In this document: piece after piece, positions 23,605 through 32,393 of the stretch
Layout of the letters: every line of letters starts with the position of its first letter
Position numbering within the stretch: position 1 is the stretch's first letter
DNA from: Letharia columbiana
Lineage: Eukaryota > Ascomycota > Lecanoromycetes > Lecanorales > Parmeliaceae
Reading direction: 5' to 3'
Assembly (NCBI RefSeq): GCF_014066305.1
Contig: NW_023501068.1
Location: forward strand, 419,501-483,500
Length of the DNA stretch: 64,000 nt
Notes under the pieces: model-generated
The model's database searches: none
The model's input: the letters and a program-made list of their open reading frames with translations, nothing else
Told to the model about the DNA's origin: nothing
Made by a program: the position numbers and the translations under genes

Positions 23605-23762
23605 TGGCAAGCGACTTTTTGCATTTATATTAGGCCCATGCCCACTACATAAAGTTCTTTCCTTATGTTCTACCTATCTATGTATGCGATCTATTTATAT
23701 AGCATTCATATACCCTAGCCCTAATCCTAATTTATTGGGCATAGCCTATCATATTGTCAACA
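23605..23762 (+). repeat. Long terminal repeat, copia family, nearly unmutated
   Basis: 158 bp beginning TGGCAAGCGAC and ending ATTGTCAACA, so bounded by TG and CA. It matches 16377-16532 but keeps its C and G residues. No 5-bp duplication is visible around it: the left flank is TTTAT and the right flank AAGAC. It may be the displaced 3' LTR of the copia element or part of a later rearrangement. It marks the edge between AT-rich and normal DNA. Confidence 0.65.
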
Positions 23763-24176
23763 AAGACCGCCCTAAAGTAGGAGCCCTGATCCCTGAGTTG
23801 CTCGGGGTCGGCAAACTAAACTTCACAGTGGCGGATTTTTGATGTCGAATAGGTACTTACTCAACCATTCAGCGCGCACTCAAAATTCCGGTTGGGAAGT
23901 CGTATAGTTATTTAATCAGAGTAACTCATACACCCAAAGTTTGGTGATTGAAGCTTTTGTTGTAGAGTTATAAAAGTTGATTAAAGATATGTTTTGCGAT
24001 TTTCGAGGGCCCTAAAGTAAGTGCAGTTTATTCTGCCGACCTTCGGGGTCTCCTATGGGTGTGATACGGGCATTCCCCAACCTGGGCTGAGGGCGCAATT
24101 GTCCAGGCCGCCTTTTAGGCGGGGCGTCATCCGAGATCTTGGCGCAGGAGTCTTGGCTTCCGTTGCCGACCTCCGT
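23763..24176. other. Unassigned spacer
   Basis: Normal composition. The short sequence GCCCTAAAGTA appears twice (about 23771 and 24009). I see no gene. Confidence 0.35.
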
Positions 24177-26440
24177 AGGTAGCACAGCAATTTGTTGCTA
24201 CTGAAGCAACTATCTTTGCTGTCGTGGTACTCTTCGTGGGTATTGTAGTGCGGGCTATCAGGTGGCAGTGAGTCGGTCCACAGCATGTACATGCAGCGTC
24301 TTCTCCTTCGGCAGCAGGACGGATTAAGATTAGCGCTACACCAGAATGTGGACCAGGACCAGCCCTGCCGCGGGACCTCCTTTCTTTCCTTGCTGTTACG
24401 CAATGGCCCGGAATCGATCTGCTTCCAATTACCTGGCTGCCAGCGATGGATAATGTAGGCAGCGGCGCGACGTCGAACATATATCAATCGCTAATAACAA
24501 TTGACCTTGGCGACGCATTTGAGCACATTCAATTCAGTGACTCTCGTAGCGGTTTCCAGATTCTGGGATCCGATATTGCTCTGCTTGGTCACCTTTGGAT
24601 CTGAAACTATCTGAACATTATCAAAATCTAAGGCTTGCGTTGGAATATTACTTAGGACAGGGAAGACATTAGACTGGTGCTGGTATTTGAGAAGTCGCCC
24701 TTCGGCGACCTAGGCCGGTTCATGAGACCTGACAGAGGCAACCGTGCGGGCATGACAGAGAGACTGGATCTCTGCGTTGATATTGCAATGGCAATGCAGA
24801 GTATGCAGCTGCGCTGTAAGCCTCCTGGATGGTCACGATAACTGTAATGAGTTTAACAGGTCAACGGCCATTGTTCACGGCGACATCAAACCTGAGAACG
24901 TGTTAATATTCAGAGAGGGGAATATCTGCACCGCAAAAGTTACCGACTTTGGATGTTCTACTCTCGGAGCGGCGAACAAAATTGTTTTGCTTCCTCAGAC
25001 GCCTCTATAGCACGCTCCTAAGCACCATCATCGAAGGTTTCCACTGAGTGCGGCCAAAGAAGCTGATGTATACACGCTAGGATCAGTTACATTATGGATC
25101 AAGTTTTTTGCTGGCCGCACCGACAAGGCGGTCGACGACCAACCTCAGGTCGAGCCAAATGAGAGACTCCGGGGGTAGCAGATTGCGCCCGTGTACATGA
25201 GCTAAAATCCCAAAGCTAAATAGTCACTCATGTCTCGTCTACCAAGAGTCACGATCCAAATGGCGAGAGTCGGAGCTGCTTTCGGAGCCGAGGCCGAAAT
25301 GTTGCTGACTCCAAAGCCAAAATTCTCGGTGGGTCTGAAAAAGATGAAATAAGAGATGAAATCTTCTACTGACTGAACAGAAGATGGTCAAGGGCTTTAG
25401 TCAGCTGATCAAAGCAGATTACCGAATAAGAGAACATACAGTCCGATGTCTTGAACGTCTGACCGAGGAGCAAATGACGGACGACGCCCAAGATCATGCT
25501 CGATTTGAGCATGCGTTCTGCCACAGCCTTGGCTTTGGTACGGCGAAATGTGTGACTAAAGTCCGTGCTCTCCTGGGACATAGTGACCCAAGAATAGGAT
25601 ATCTTGAAGATGCAGTAGCCAATCTTCGCAAGGACGGGGGGTATCACTCCTTTACGAACGCCGCGGTGGAGGCTTTGACAAGTACCGCGCATCTCGGAAA
25701 TCCCAATTTGCCCCATGAGTACTGGCGGTCCGACTCCTTGATAAACGTCGTCAACCTGTCACATAGGGAATATCGTACCATGCCGGAGACCTTCGGCCCG
25801 GCCCTGTCCACTTCGCTACTTCTTGGTTGGGCAGTGTCCTGATGCATCTTATGATTGAGCAAAGCGACTATCAATCATGTGAAAATTTCGCTTTTAGAAT
25901 CCTGGAAGTATCACCATCAAGAGCGACACGGGAAGGTTGAAGCACTTCTGGTGAAGGTCATGTACCTCAGGGAGGCTTCTCTACCACAGGATCATCCGGA
26001 CTTGCTCCGATGTATGGCGAATTTGGCCGTAATATACTATGACCAGAAGAAGTGAAGCAACGCACAGTACCTTCTGGAGCAGGTCGTCAGCGCAAGACAA
26101 AGAAGCCTTGAAGACGCGTAGCTTGATTCGGTATCGGGAGGCTGTACCGAGTACCTGGCGCTAACTCACTGGATCCAAGGACACTAGACTGAAGCAGAGC
26201 TGGAACTCAAGTTTTTTCACGCAGTCTTAGAGGACTGCAATGGGATGCAATTGATCAGGACGTCGTGATAAGCACGAGAAATCTCGCAGCTGTATTCGAA
26301 GCCCGTGGATGTGCGGACGATGTGAAGCAGTTGGAACAGAAGATCACTAGTGTCGTGGAGGCTATCTTAGGGCACAGTTATTCCGCAAATGCGCTCGATC
26401 TCGAATGGCTACATTCACTTACATTGTATTAGCAGTTCTT
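24177..26440 (+). pseudogene. Broken protein kinase-TPR gene (NLR-like fungal family)
   Basis: The plus strand carries the parts of a fungal kinase-TPR protein in order, in interrupted frames. A hydrophobic segment (ATIFAVVVLFVGIVV) is followed by a TGA at 24269. Next come the glycine loop (GSGATSNIYQS), LVFEKSPFGDLGRFM, the catalytic loop VHGDIKPENV (about 24874) and DFG (about 24945). The activation segment LPQTPL is ended by a TAG where the family has a tryptophan. AAKEADVYTLGS follows, then a spacer frame at 25384-25842, then TPR-like sequence (SLPQDHPDLLRCMANLAVIYYDQ, about 25975-26045) broken by TGA and TAG. Several stops fit a TGG-to-TAG or CAG-to-TAG change. The kinase key residues (HGD, DFG) survive, so the decay is recent or mild. 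Family members are thought to act in non-self recognition; this copy cannot make the full protein. Confidence 0.72.
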
Positions 26441-26958
26441 ATGGACTGACTAAAAATAATCACAATAATTTCACTAGCCTCCTCTCAGCCCTCTTTCGGA
26501 TCAATCACTCGGTTAACCCAAGGTAAAATATGTGACATAACAGGGCGGCAGCGAAATAATGAGGCTTGACAAGGTTTCCTACTCAGACCCACCTTCGGTG
26601 GGGCATCAGGCCAGGTCTGTCTGCAGCGACGTGTATCGTCGTAGCAACGCGTGTAAGCAAGCAACTCGTACAAGTAAGCAACTCATGCAAGTAAATAATA
26701 TGTGCAAGTGAGTAAGCAAGCGAGTAACACATGCAAGTATTTAAGAGTAAGTAGTAAGAGCAAGTATGCGAGTAAGCAAGTAATCAACAAACAAGTAATA
26801 TAAAACATTAAGAAACTTCGTACGAGCATCTAATACAAACTAAAAGCAAAGGCTTCATTCACTCGACTTTCGTCTGATGTTATCAAGGTTCTCTAGGTTA
26901 GTAATGTTCTTATCAAACGCGGTCGGGGAACTTTTCTAACTTCTGTGATCGAACGGGC
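26441..26958. other. Spacer with GCAAGTAA-type simple repeats
   Basis: No gene seen. Bases 26649-26803 are built from loosely repeated GCAAGTAA / GCAAGTGAGTAA words, about 15 irregular units. The remainder up to 26958 is unremarkable. Confidence 0.5.
26649..26803. repeat. Degenerate minisatellite, GCAAGTAA words
   Basis: Repeated 8-12-base words such as GCAAGTAAGCAA and GCAAGTGAGTAA in one orientation over about 155 bp. Irregular spacing. Confidence 0.7.
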
Positions 26959-27985
26959 TATTAGCGTGTGCAGAAAACGTTGGAATACTTGGCACTTTAT
27001 GAATTGCAAATTAAATAAGAATGCTTGGCAAAGCTGATTCAGCTCCGCCTCCGACTTTTTGTTAGCGTCATTCATAGAAAATTGTAGAGAACGTACTTGT
27101 CACTCTTGCAATAGCCACTGTCGTCTGCTACCTTAGTTGGACATTCGTGATATCGAAGCTAGTGGGTATACACGCTTTTTCTGGTATTTTGCCTCTGACT
27201 TAGGCGTATAATAGTCACATCGCCAGCCCTTACTTCGGACGCGATGCCACCATTCAGAAAGGATCCCTCTATACGCCAGCGTGTCTAACTCTTGCTCGAA
27301 TTCCATTGGCGACCTGAAGCCGTAGCTGCGGATGCCTGTTCCAGTGTATCGACGGCGTATCGATGGGAGCGGAACCTTGCTATCTATGGTGACACCGTAA
27401 TCCCTCGTAACAGGTACATTCATACACAAGGCCCTTCCTCAAGCCCGAGTGACGCGATTCATGCAAGCGATGCATACAAATCTCCTTGAGATTCCTTCAA
27501 AATGAGTATGCGTCATGATGGCTCCTATGTCTATTTTACCCCACACAATGCTACTTTCAAAGGATGCTAATTACCCCGTAAAGATCTGCGCTGAGCTCTG
27601 CAGGTCTAGACCGGTCACACGGCGGAGCGGGCTTACAGCTCGGCAGGGGTGAGTAGGTGCTAGGTATATATACCTCGTCCGGGGTGAAAGGGACACACTC
27701 AGCATATGCTAACACCTCATTCGGGGTGAAGCGAGCATACAAGAGTGGCAAGTACGTTCTCTGCAATTTTCTATGAATGGCGCTAACAAAAAGTCGGAGG
27801 CGGAGCTGAATCAGCTTTGCCAAGCATTCTTATTTAATTTGCAATTCATAACTGAGATTCTCACACACACCCCACCAAAAGTAGTACTGAGTAGATGAAT
27901 CTTCTCCCATATCGCATTCTACCACCTTCCTCATCATATTTGAAGCTCCTGTATATCTCGCTTAGCCGATCCTTGGTATTTTGCC
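26959..27985. repeat. Left terminal inverted repeat of the 33-kb transposon block (interrupted)
   Basis: CTATTAGCGTGTGCAGAAAA at 26959 to 26996, then CTGAGATTCTCACACACACC from 27852 to about 27966, match the right edge of the block (60474 back to about 60330) in inverted orientation at close to 95 percent by eye. Examples are CCACCAAAAGTAGTACT and CTTCTCCCATATCGCATTC. The left copy is split by the 855-bp insertion 26997-27851; the right copy reads straight through that point. TA dinucleotides stand at both outer edges, as expected for Tc1/mariner insertion. Similarity continues weakly to about 28020. Confidence 0.8.
26997..27851. mobile_element. 855-bp inverted-repeat element inserted in the left terminal repeat
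   Basis: The ends are inverted copies of about 115 bp: TTATGAATTGCAAATTAAAT inward from 26997, and the same inward from 27851, continuing with GCTTGGCAAAGCTGATTCAG and CTCCGCCTCCGACTTTTTG. The uninterrupted sequence at the right edge of the block (about 60440) shows the empty site, so the limits and a CT (or ACT) target duplication can be read directly. No transposase frame; probably a non-autonomous DNA element. Not RIP-mutated. Confidence 0.82.
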
Positions 27986-27998
27986 TTAGTGTTTCGAA

Positions 27999-28226
27999 AT
28001 GCCTCCCAATCGACGCAGTCAGGGCCCCCCCCCTCTACCGACCTCCCCTCCGGCCAGACAGTCCAAGAGGCCTAAGAAGGCGTCCTCCCGTGCCCAAGCG
28101 ATTGCTGAGGATAGCCAGCCGGGCCCCAGCAACAGAAAGCTAGAGGCTTTAAGGCAGACTTGAAGGTATTCAAGCCTCAATGGCGACAGGCGAAGGCCTT
28201 AATGACTCTGAGGCAGTAGCAGCAGC
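27999..28226 (+). pseudogene. Frameshifted proline- and glutamine-rich ORF remnant
   Basis: From ATG 27999 the sequence encodes a basic, proline/serine-rich stretch. Reading on requires a shift within the C9 tract near 28034, giving SKRPKKASSRAQAIAED and KLEALRQT, and a second shift near 28160, giving LKVFKPQWRQAKALMTLRQ before a stop and a run of CAG codons. The consistent residue style across the shifts suggests a real coding region that has decayed. It lies just inside the left terminal repeat, convergent with the transposase fragment. Product not recognised. Confidence 0.35.
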
Positions 28227-28238
28227 AGCAAATGTAGT

Positions 28239-29275
28239 TTAGTCTTCAAAATCTATCTGAATATCGCACTCATTAAGAGCCCTATTTAACTCCCTTATGT
28301 CCGCCTCAAAGATATAGCCTCTCATTGCACTATGCTTGAAATGCTCCCTCGGAAAGCGATCGCACCGACTCCTCCTCACGGCATATCGTAAGAAGTCACC
28401 AAAGTTCCCTTGGAACTGAGGCCATGCCTCGTGAAAGTGTCTTCGAATCTATATCTTCAAGACGCTGAAAGAGAGCTCGATAGGATTGAAATCTGGTGAG
28501 TAGGGAGGCAGATATCGGACCTCGCAATCATGCTAACGGATTACCTCCTCGATATGAGAATTACAGTATATACTGATATTAGTTATAATAATAATTATTG
28601 ATAAATACCTGGATATGCAGTTACTGCTATAATGAGACCTATTATTAGATAGGGTAAATTACAAATTTATATCTTAAAACCTTAAATCCTTACAAATTCA
28701 TACCTCTAATTACATTTTCATACCCCTTTATTAAATCTTAAGGTATGAAAATGTAATTTATCATTCTTTAGAATATGAATTTATAATTTATTAAAATTTG
28801 ATCTTTGAGTATCCGACGTTTAACGTTTCTAAAGAAGCCTCGAAAGTATTAAACAGCCCCTAGAAAATTAAATTCTAAAGTTATCGCGGATGAGGTGAGT
28901 TGGAGATTAAACCTCGGAGCGAGGTTTTGACGAGTTATACGGCGAACCCTAGAGGTCTTCAGTTCGAGGTTCCCGAGGCCGATTCGGGCTAATTTCGCAA
29001 CCCCCGAAGATCTAACCTCAGCGCACTATAGTAAATTACATTTTCATACCCTAAGGAATAACAAATTATCGATTTATATCTTATTGAGATATGAAAATGT
29101 AATTAGGGGTATGAATTTGTAAGGATTTAAGATTTTAGAATATGAATTTATAATTTACTCTATTAAATGTAATAGTCTTAATAATATCTAAGAAAGAAGA
29201 ATTCTATATATAGAAACGGCCTTTATATACTAATAACTAGGCCGAATAAGTACTAGCGTAAGCGAGTATTAAGTT
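28239..29275 (-). pseudogene. Tc1/mariner transposase, C-terminal part (interrupted)
   Basis: The minus strand from about 28540 to the TAA at 28239 reads RYLPPYSPDFNPIELSFSVL, the DDE_3 signature of Tc1/mariner transposases. It continues with RRHFHEAWPQFQGNF and a C-terminus ending QIDFED. One TAG stands where a tryptophan is expected (near 28463), a G-to-A change as in RIP. Upstream sequence (28548-28647 and 29166-29275) is AT-rich and matches 30730-30950; it is split by the 513-bp element 28648-29160. The 3' end is well preserved while the rest is strongly mutated, so mutation is uneven along this copy. Confidence 0.75.
28648..29160. mobile_element. GGGGTATGA-type inverted-repeat element, copy C, RIP-mutated
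   Basis: 513 bp flanked by TATTA on both sides (28643-28647 and 29161-29165). The second Tc1 copy has the unoccupied site, with a single TATTA, near 30834. The ends read GTAAATTACAAATTTATATC and, inverted, GTAAATTATAAATTCATATT. Motifs CCTTACAAATTCATACC, TACATTTTCATACCCC, GGTATGAAAATGTAA and GGGGTATGAATTTGTAAGG lie near both ends. C-to-T changes are obvious. The centre (about 28800-29030) is less mutated and has no gene. Confidence 0.8.
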
Positions 29276-30729
29276 ATCAATACTGGTAAAAACCGAAAAA
29301 GATAAGGCTATTCGTATGCTATAAAAATATTACTTCTTTAAATCCTTCTCCGTAATGCTTTTTATAACTATAATTACTTTCTTTACTATAGGCGTAGATC
29401 TAATTATATTAGATATATTTCTAGTAGTAATAAGAGAAAGATAAACTCTTATAACTAAATCCCTAAATAGCTACATTAAGAATATACCGTTTATATACTC
29501 TATATATCTATCCTTAGCCTATAGTCTTCCGCTTCTCCATATCACGAATATAGCCGAGCGGAGAGGCGAGCTAAGAGGCGAGAAAATGAGTATACTAGAA
29601 GGCGAAAAGTGGAGCGAGAAAATGAGCATGTTGGGAGGCGAAAGATGCATCGAGATTACTGAGCGAGAAAGTAGGCTCTCTGAGAGTCGATATAATACGC
29701 GAACGTGAAACCGCAGAGAGTTGGCTCGTGTTGATAGGGCTGCTGTCTTGAATGACTTACTTATTCTCAGACTGTTGTTGCTGAATTGACTGCATTGGCT
29801 GTTGTTGAGGCTGACGTGGAGGGCCGTCGCTTGAAGTAGGGGGAGGGTGGACTGGAGCGGTATCCTCGACAATTGGAGTGAGGGGAGGGTGAACTAAAGT
29901 GGTATCTTCGACAATTGGTTGATAAGGTGGCTGCGGAGGGAGAGGAGCAGTATTCTCTAATTGATAAGGCGGTTGCGGGGGAGAGGAATAGTGTTCTCCG
30001 ATCGATAAGGCTGATGATAAGGCAGTTGCGGGGGAGAGGAACAGTGTTCTCCGATCGATAAGGCTGATGATAAGGCTATTACGACGGGAGAGGAACAGTA
30101 TTCTCCGGTCAATAAGGCTACTGCGGCTGAATTGGTTACTGCTGAGGAGGGTAATATTATTACTACTTTAATAGAGGACGATCCTTATTATTTAGTGGCT
30201 ATGAAATATCTTCTTAGACTATATTAGCTAATAATTCGACTATTAAAATTTCTTATTTTTTCTTAATATAGACTTTATTAGCTCGTAGGCAGTTTTATAA
30301 GTTATAGAGAGTCTTTTTAAAAAGGATCTTAAAGTTCTCCTTAGCGAATTATTGAAATTCCTTAGTAAAGATATCAAAGAGAGCGTTCTATTTGTTTTCA
30401 TTATACTCTTATATTCTTTAAAGAACGAATTATTTAAGTCTCTTATTAGTATCTATTAATTCGACTTCTTTAAATAATATATTCTCTAATTAATATAGAG
30501 TTATAGTATTAAGCGATTCGACTAAAGAATTAGATTTCTTACTCTTAAAGTTTATTTTAGATATATATTATATGTTAATATAGTATAAAGCTTAATAGTA
30601 TTTAATATTTTCTAAGTATTTTATTCGATATCGACTAAATAGAAGTTATAGAAATTATAGAAATTATAGTTTAAATCGATTAAGTAACTATAGAATCGTA
30701 TAAAGCTATCGCGGCGATATCGAGACGAA
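29276..30729. other. Sequence between two Tc1 copies; partly coding-like, with 53-bp tandem repeats
   Basis: The two flanking segments (28548-29275 without the inserted element, and 30730-30950) are direct repeats of about 220 bp. In between, 29520-30180 has normal GC and purine-rich repeated words, and 30180-30729 is AT-rich. The plus strand of 29760-30170 reads through repeated units such as IDKAVAGEEQCSP with a few stops, suggesting an old coding minisatellite. Not identified. Confidence 0.4.
29919..30120 (+). repeat. 53-bp tandem repeat, about four copies
   Basis: Units begin TGATAAGGC at 29962, 30015 and 30068, with a shorter one at 29919. Each contains GGGGGAGAGGAA.AGTGTTCT or a close variant. 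A 53-bp unit shifts the reading frame between copies. Confidence 0.8.
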
Positions 30730-31297
30730 CTTTCTTTAAGAGTATAACCTTACTAATCTATATACTAGTATTAAAATATATTAATTAATATTAGTAAATA
30801 TCTAAGTATATAGTTACTACTATAATAAGATTTATTATTAAATATAATAGTCTTAATAATATCTAAGAAAGAAGAATTCTATATATAGAAACGGCCTTTA
30901 TATATTAATAACTAGGTCGAATGAGTACTAGCGTAAGCGAGTATTAAGTTATCGATAATAATATTACGATAGATTAAAAAGACATTATAGTAAGATAGTA
31001 ACTCGTCGATTAGTTATCGAAAGAAGGTCTTAGTATTAAATCATCCCTTCTTAAATCCAGTATAGAGTAGATATTTATTCACTATATACGCCGGAAGCAT
31101 ACTTCAGAAACGCTCTCTTCTTAGATCTATATGATATCGATCGTTCTAATCGATAGAAGTATAGACTCTATATCGTTAGCCCGTAAACTTATTAAATATA
31201 GTCTTATCTATAAAGACTAGCTACTCTGCGGTTATATAAAGAAGCTTCGCAATTTAGTATAGGCGAAACTTCTCATTCTATCGATATTCGACTCTAG
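30730..31297 (-). pseudogene. Tc1/mariner transposase, central part, second copy, RIP-mutated
   Basis: The minus strand matches the upstream part of the 28239-29275 fragment. Further upstream it shows a mutated catalytic-core segment, including SLYFYRLERS and KYASGVYSE near 31050-31170. Many stops. The sequence ends at 31297 where a gypsy LTR begins. Its N-terminal continuation may be the minus-strand fragment at 59927-60318. Confidence 0.62.
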
Positions 31298-31480
31298 TAT
31301 TAGAATCGATATAGATATAATATTAATATAGGTATTTTAAATAAGATAACTAAGATATCGAATTATATAGATAGAAGAAAGATATTAAGTAGTAAATAGA
31401 TATCTCTATTAAGATACGCTAGGCCCGAATAAATAAAAGAATTAAATAGTATATTAAGAATATAGAATACGCTCGTAATA
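31298..31480 (-). repeat. gypsy-family LTR, inverted and RIP-mutated
   Basis: 183 bp, a mutated inverted relative of the intact LTR at 32394-32560, ending ACGCTCGTAATA where the intact one (inverted) ends ACGCTCGTAACA. It shares an extra internal segment (AGATACGCTAGGCCCGAATA) with 59744-59926, making these two the closest pair and possibly the two LTRs of one element. A 3' untranslated region shared with 20886-21290 follows to 31888. Confidence 0.7.
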
Positions 31481-31888
31481 TTACTCTCTCTCTTTATAAA
31501 ATTATATTCTATAATTAATAAGTAGAAAGGTAGAAAAATGGGTATATATATACGCTTAACGTCTAAAAAATGGTAAAAGCAGTAAAGAAATAACCGTGTC
31601 CGAAATCTATATCATCGTATCTTTCTTTATAAGAGGTATTGAAGTTAGTAATAACTCTTTATACTTACGCTCTAACGTTATTATTAATCGAGATATAAAT
31701 ATATATAGAAAGTCTAGCTAGAAGAAAATCGATATAGTATAATAAAAATAGTATTTATAAGCGTAAAGGTAAATAGTAATAATTTCCGAATTTATATTTA
31801 AGCGAATAAAAGATTTATAAAATAACGCGATATAATTAATCGAGAGCTCTCGAATTAAACTAAATTAAATCGAATCGTAGATACTAAA
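31481..31888 (-). mobile_element. gypsy 3' region next to the LTR
   Basis: Matches 20886-21290 nearly end to end (for example GAAAAATGGGTATATATATA and AAAAGCAGTAAA). No coding motif. The match stops at 31888, where the CATCTGCAAATCTGAAAAG terminus starts. Confidence 0.6.
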
Positions 31889-32035
31889 CATCTGCAAATC
31901 TGAAAAGTTTCTATAAAATTTGAAATTGCTAATCGCGCGTTGGTCGCGGAAATTACAAAATCCGTCGAATTAGTAAATCTAATTAAAATCCGCCTAAATT
32001 CCGCCTAATTAGCAACTATAGTCTACTTTTTACAC

Positions 32036-32205
32036 GCTATTCGCCGATTTAGTAATTACTATTTACTATTAAAATACTATTCGCCGATTTAATAATTACT
32101 ATATACTATTTAAATAATATTTATTAATTTAGTAATTACTATATATTATTCGAATAATATCCGCTAGTTTAGTAATTACTATATGTTATTTAAATAATTT
32201 TTTTA
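32036..32205. repeat. 41-bp tandem repeat, four copies, AT-rich
   Basis: Units read CTATTCGCCGATTTAGTAAT then TACTATATACTATTTAAATA with small changes, four in a row just before the young LTR element. Several changes between units are C-to-T, so the array has been hit by RIP. Confidence 0.72.
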
Positions 32206-32393
32206 GAAATAATAATCGCCTTATATTAATATTTTATTATTTCTATAATTCGCGATATTAACTTAACTCTATAAGCCGAGTCTAACTCGACTTAGTTATA
32301 CTATAAACTCGATTTAATTTAACTTAATAATACTATTATTAGATATTAGATTTATATATATAAATTTATATTACTATACTAAGTAATCTATCT

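Noticed and set aside
24053..24487. Minus-strand open frame of 144 codons
   Set aside because: The plus strand of the same bases reads as the kinase N-terminal region (GSGATSNIYQS), so this is a shadow.
26649..26803. CRISPR-like array
   Set aside because: The words are irregular, short and without spacers, and the window is fungal.
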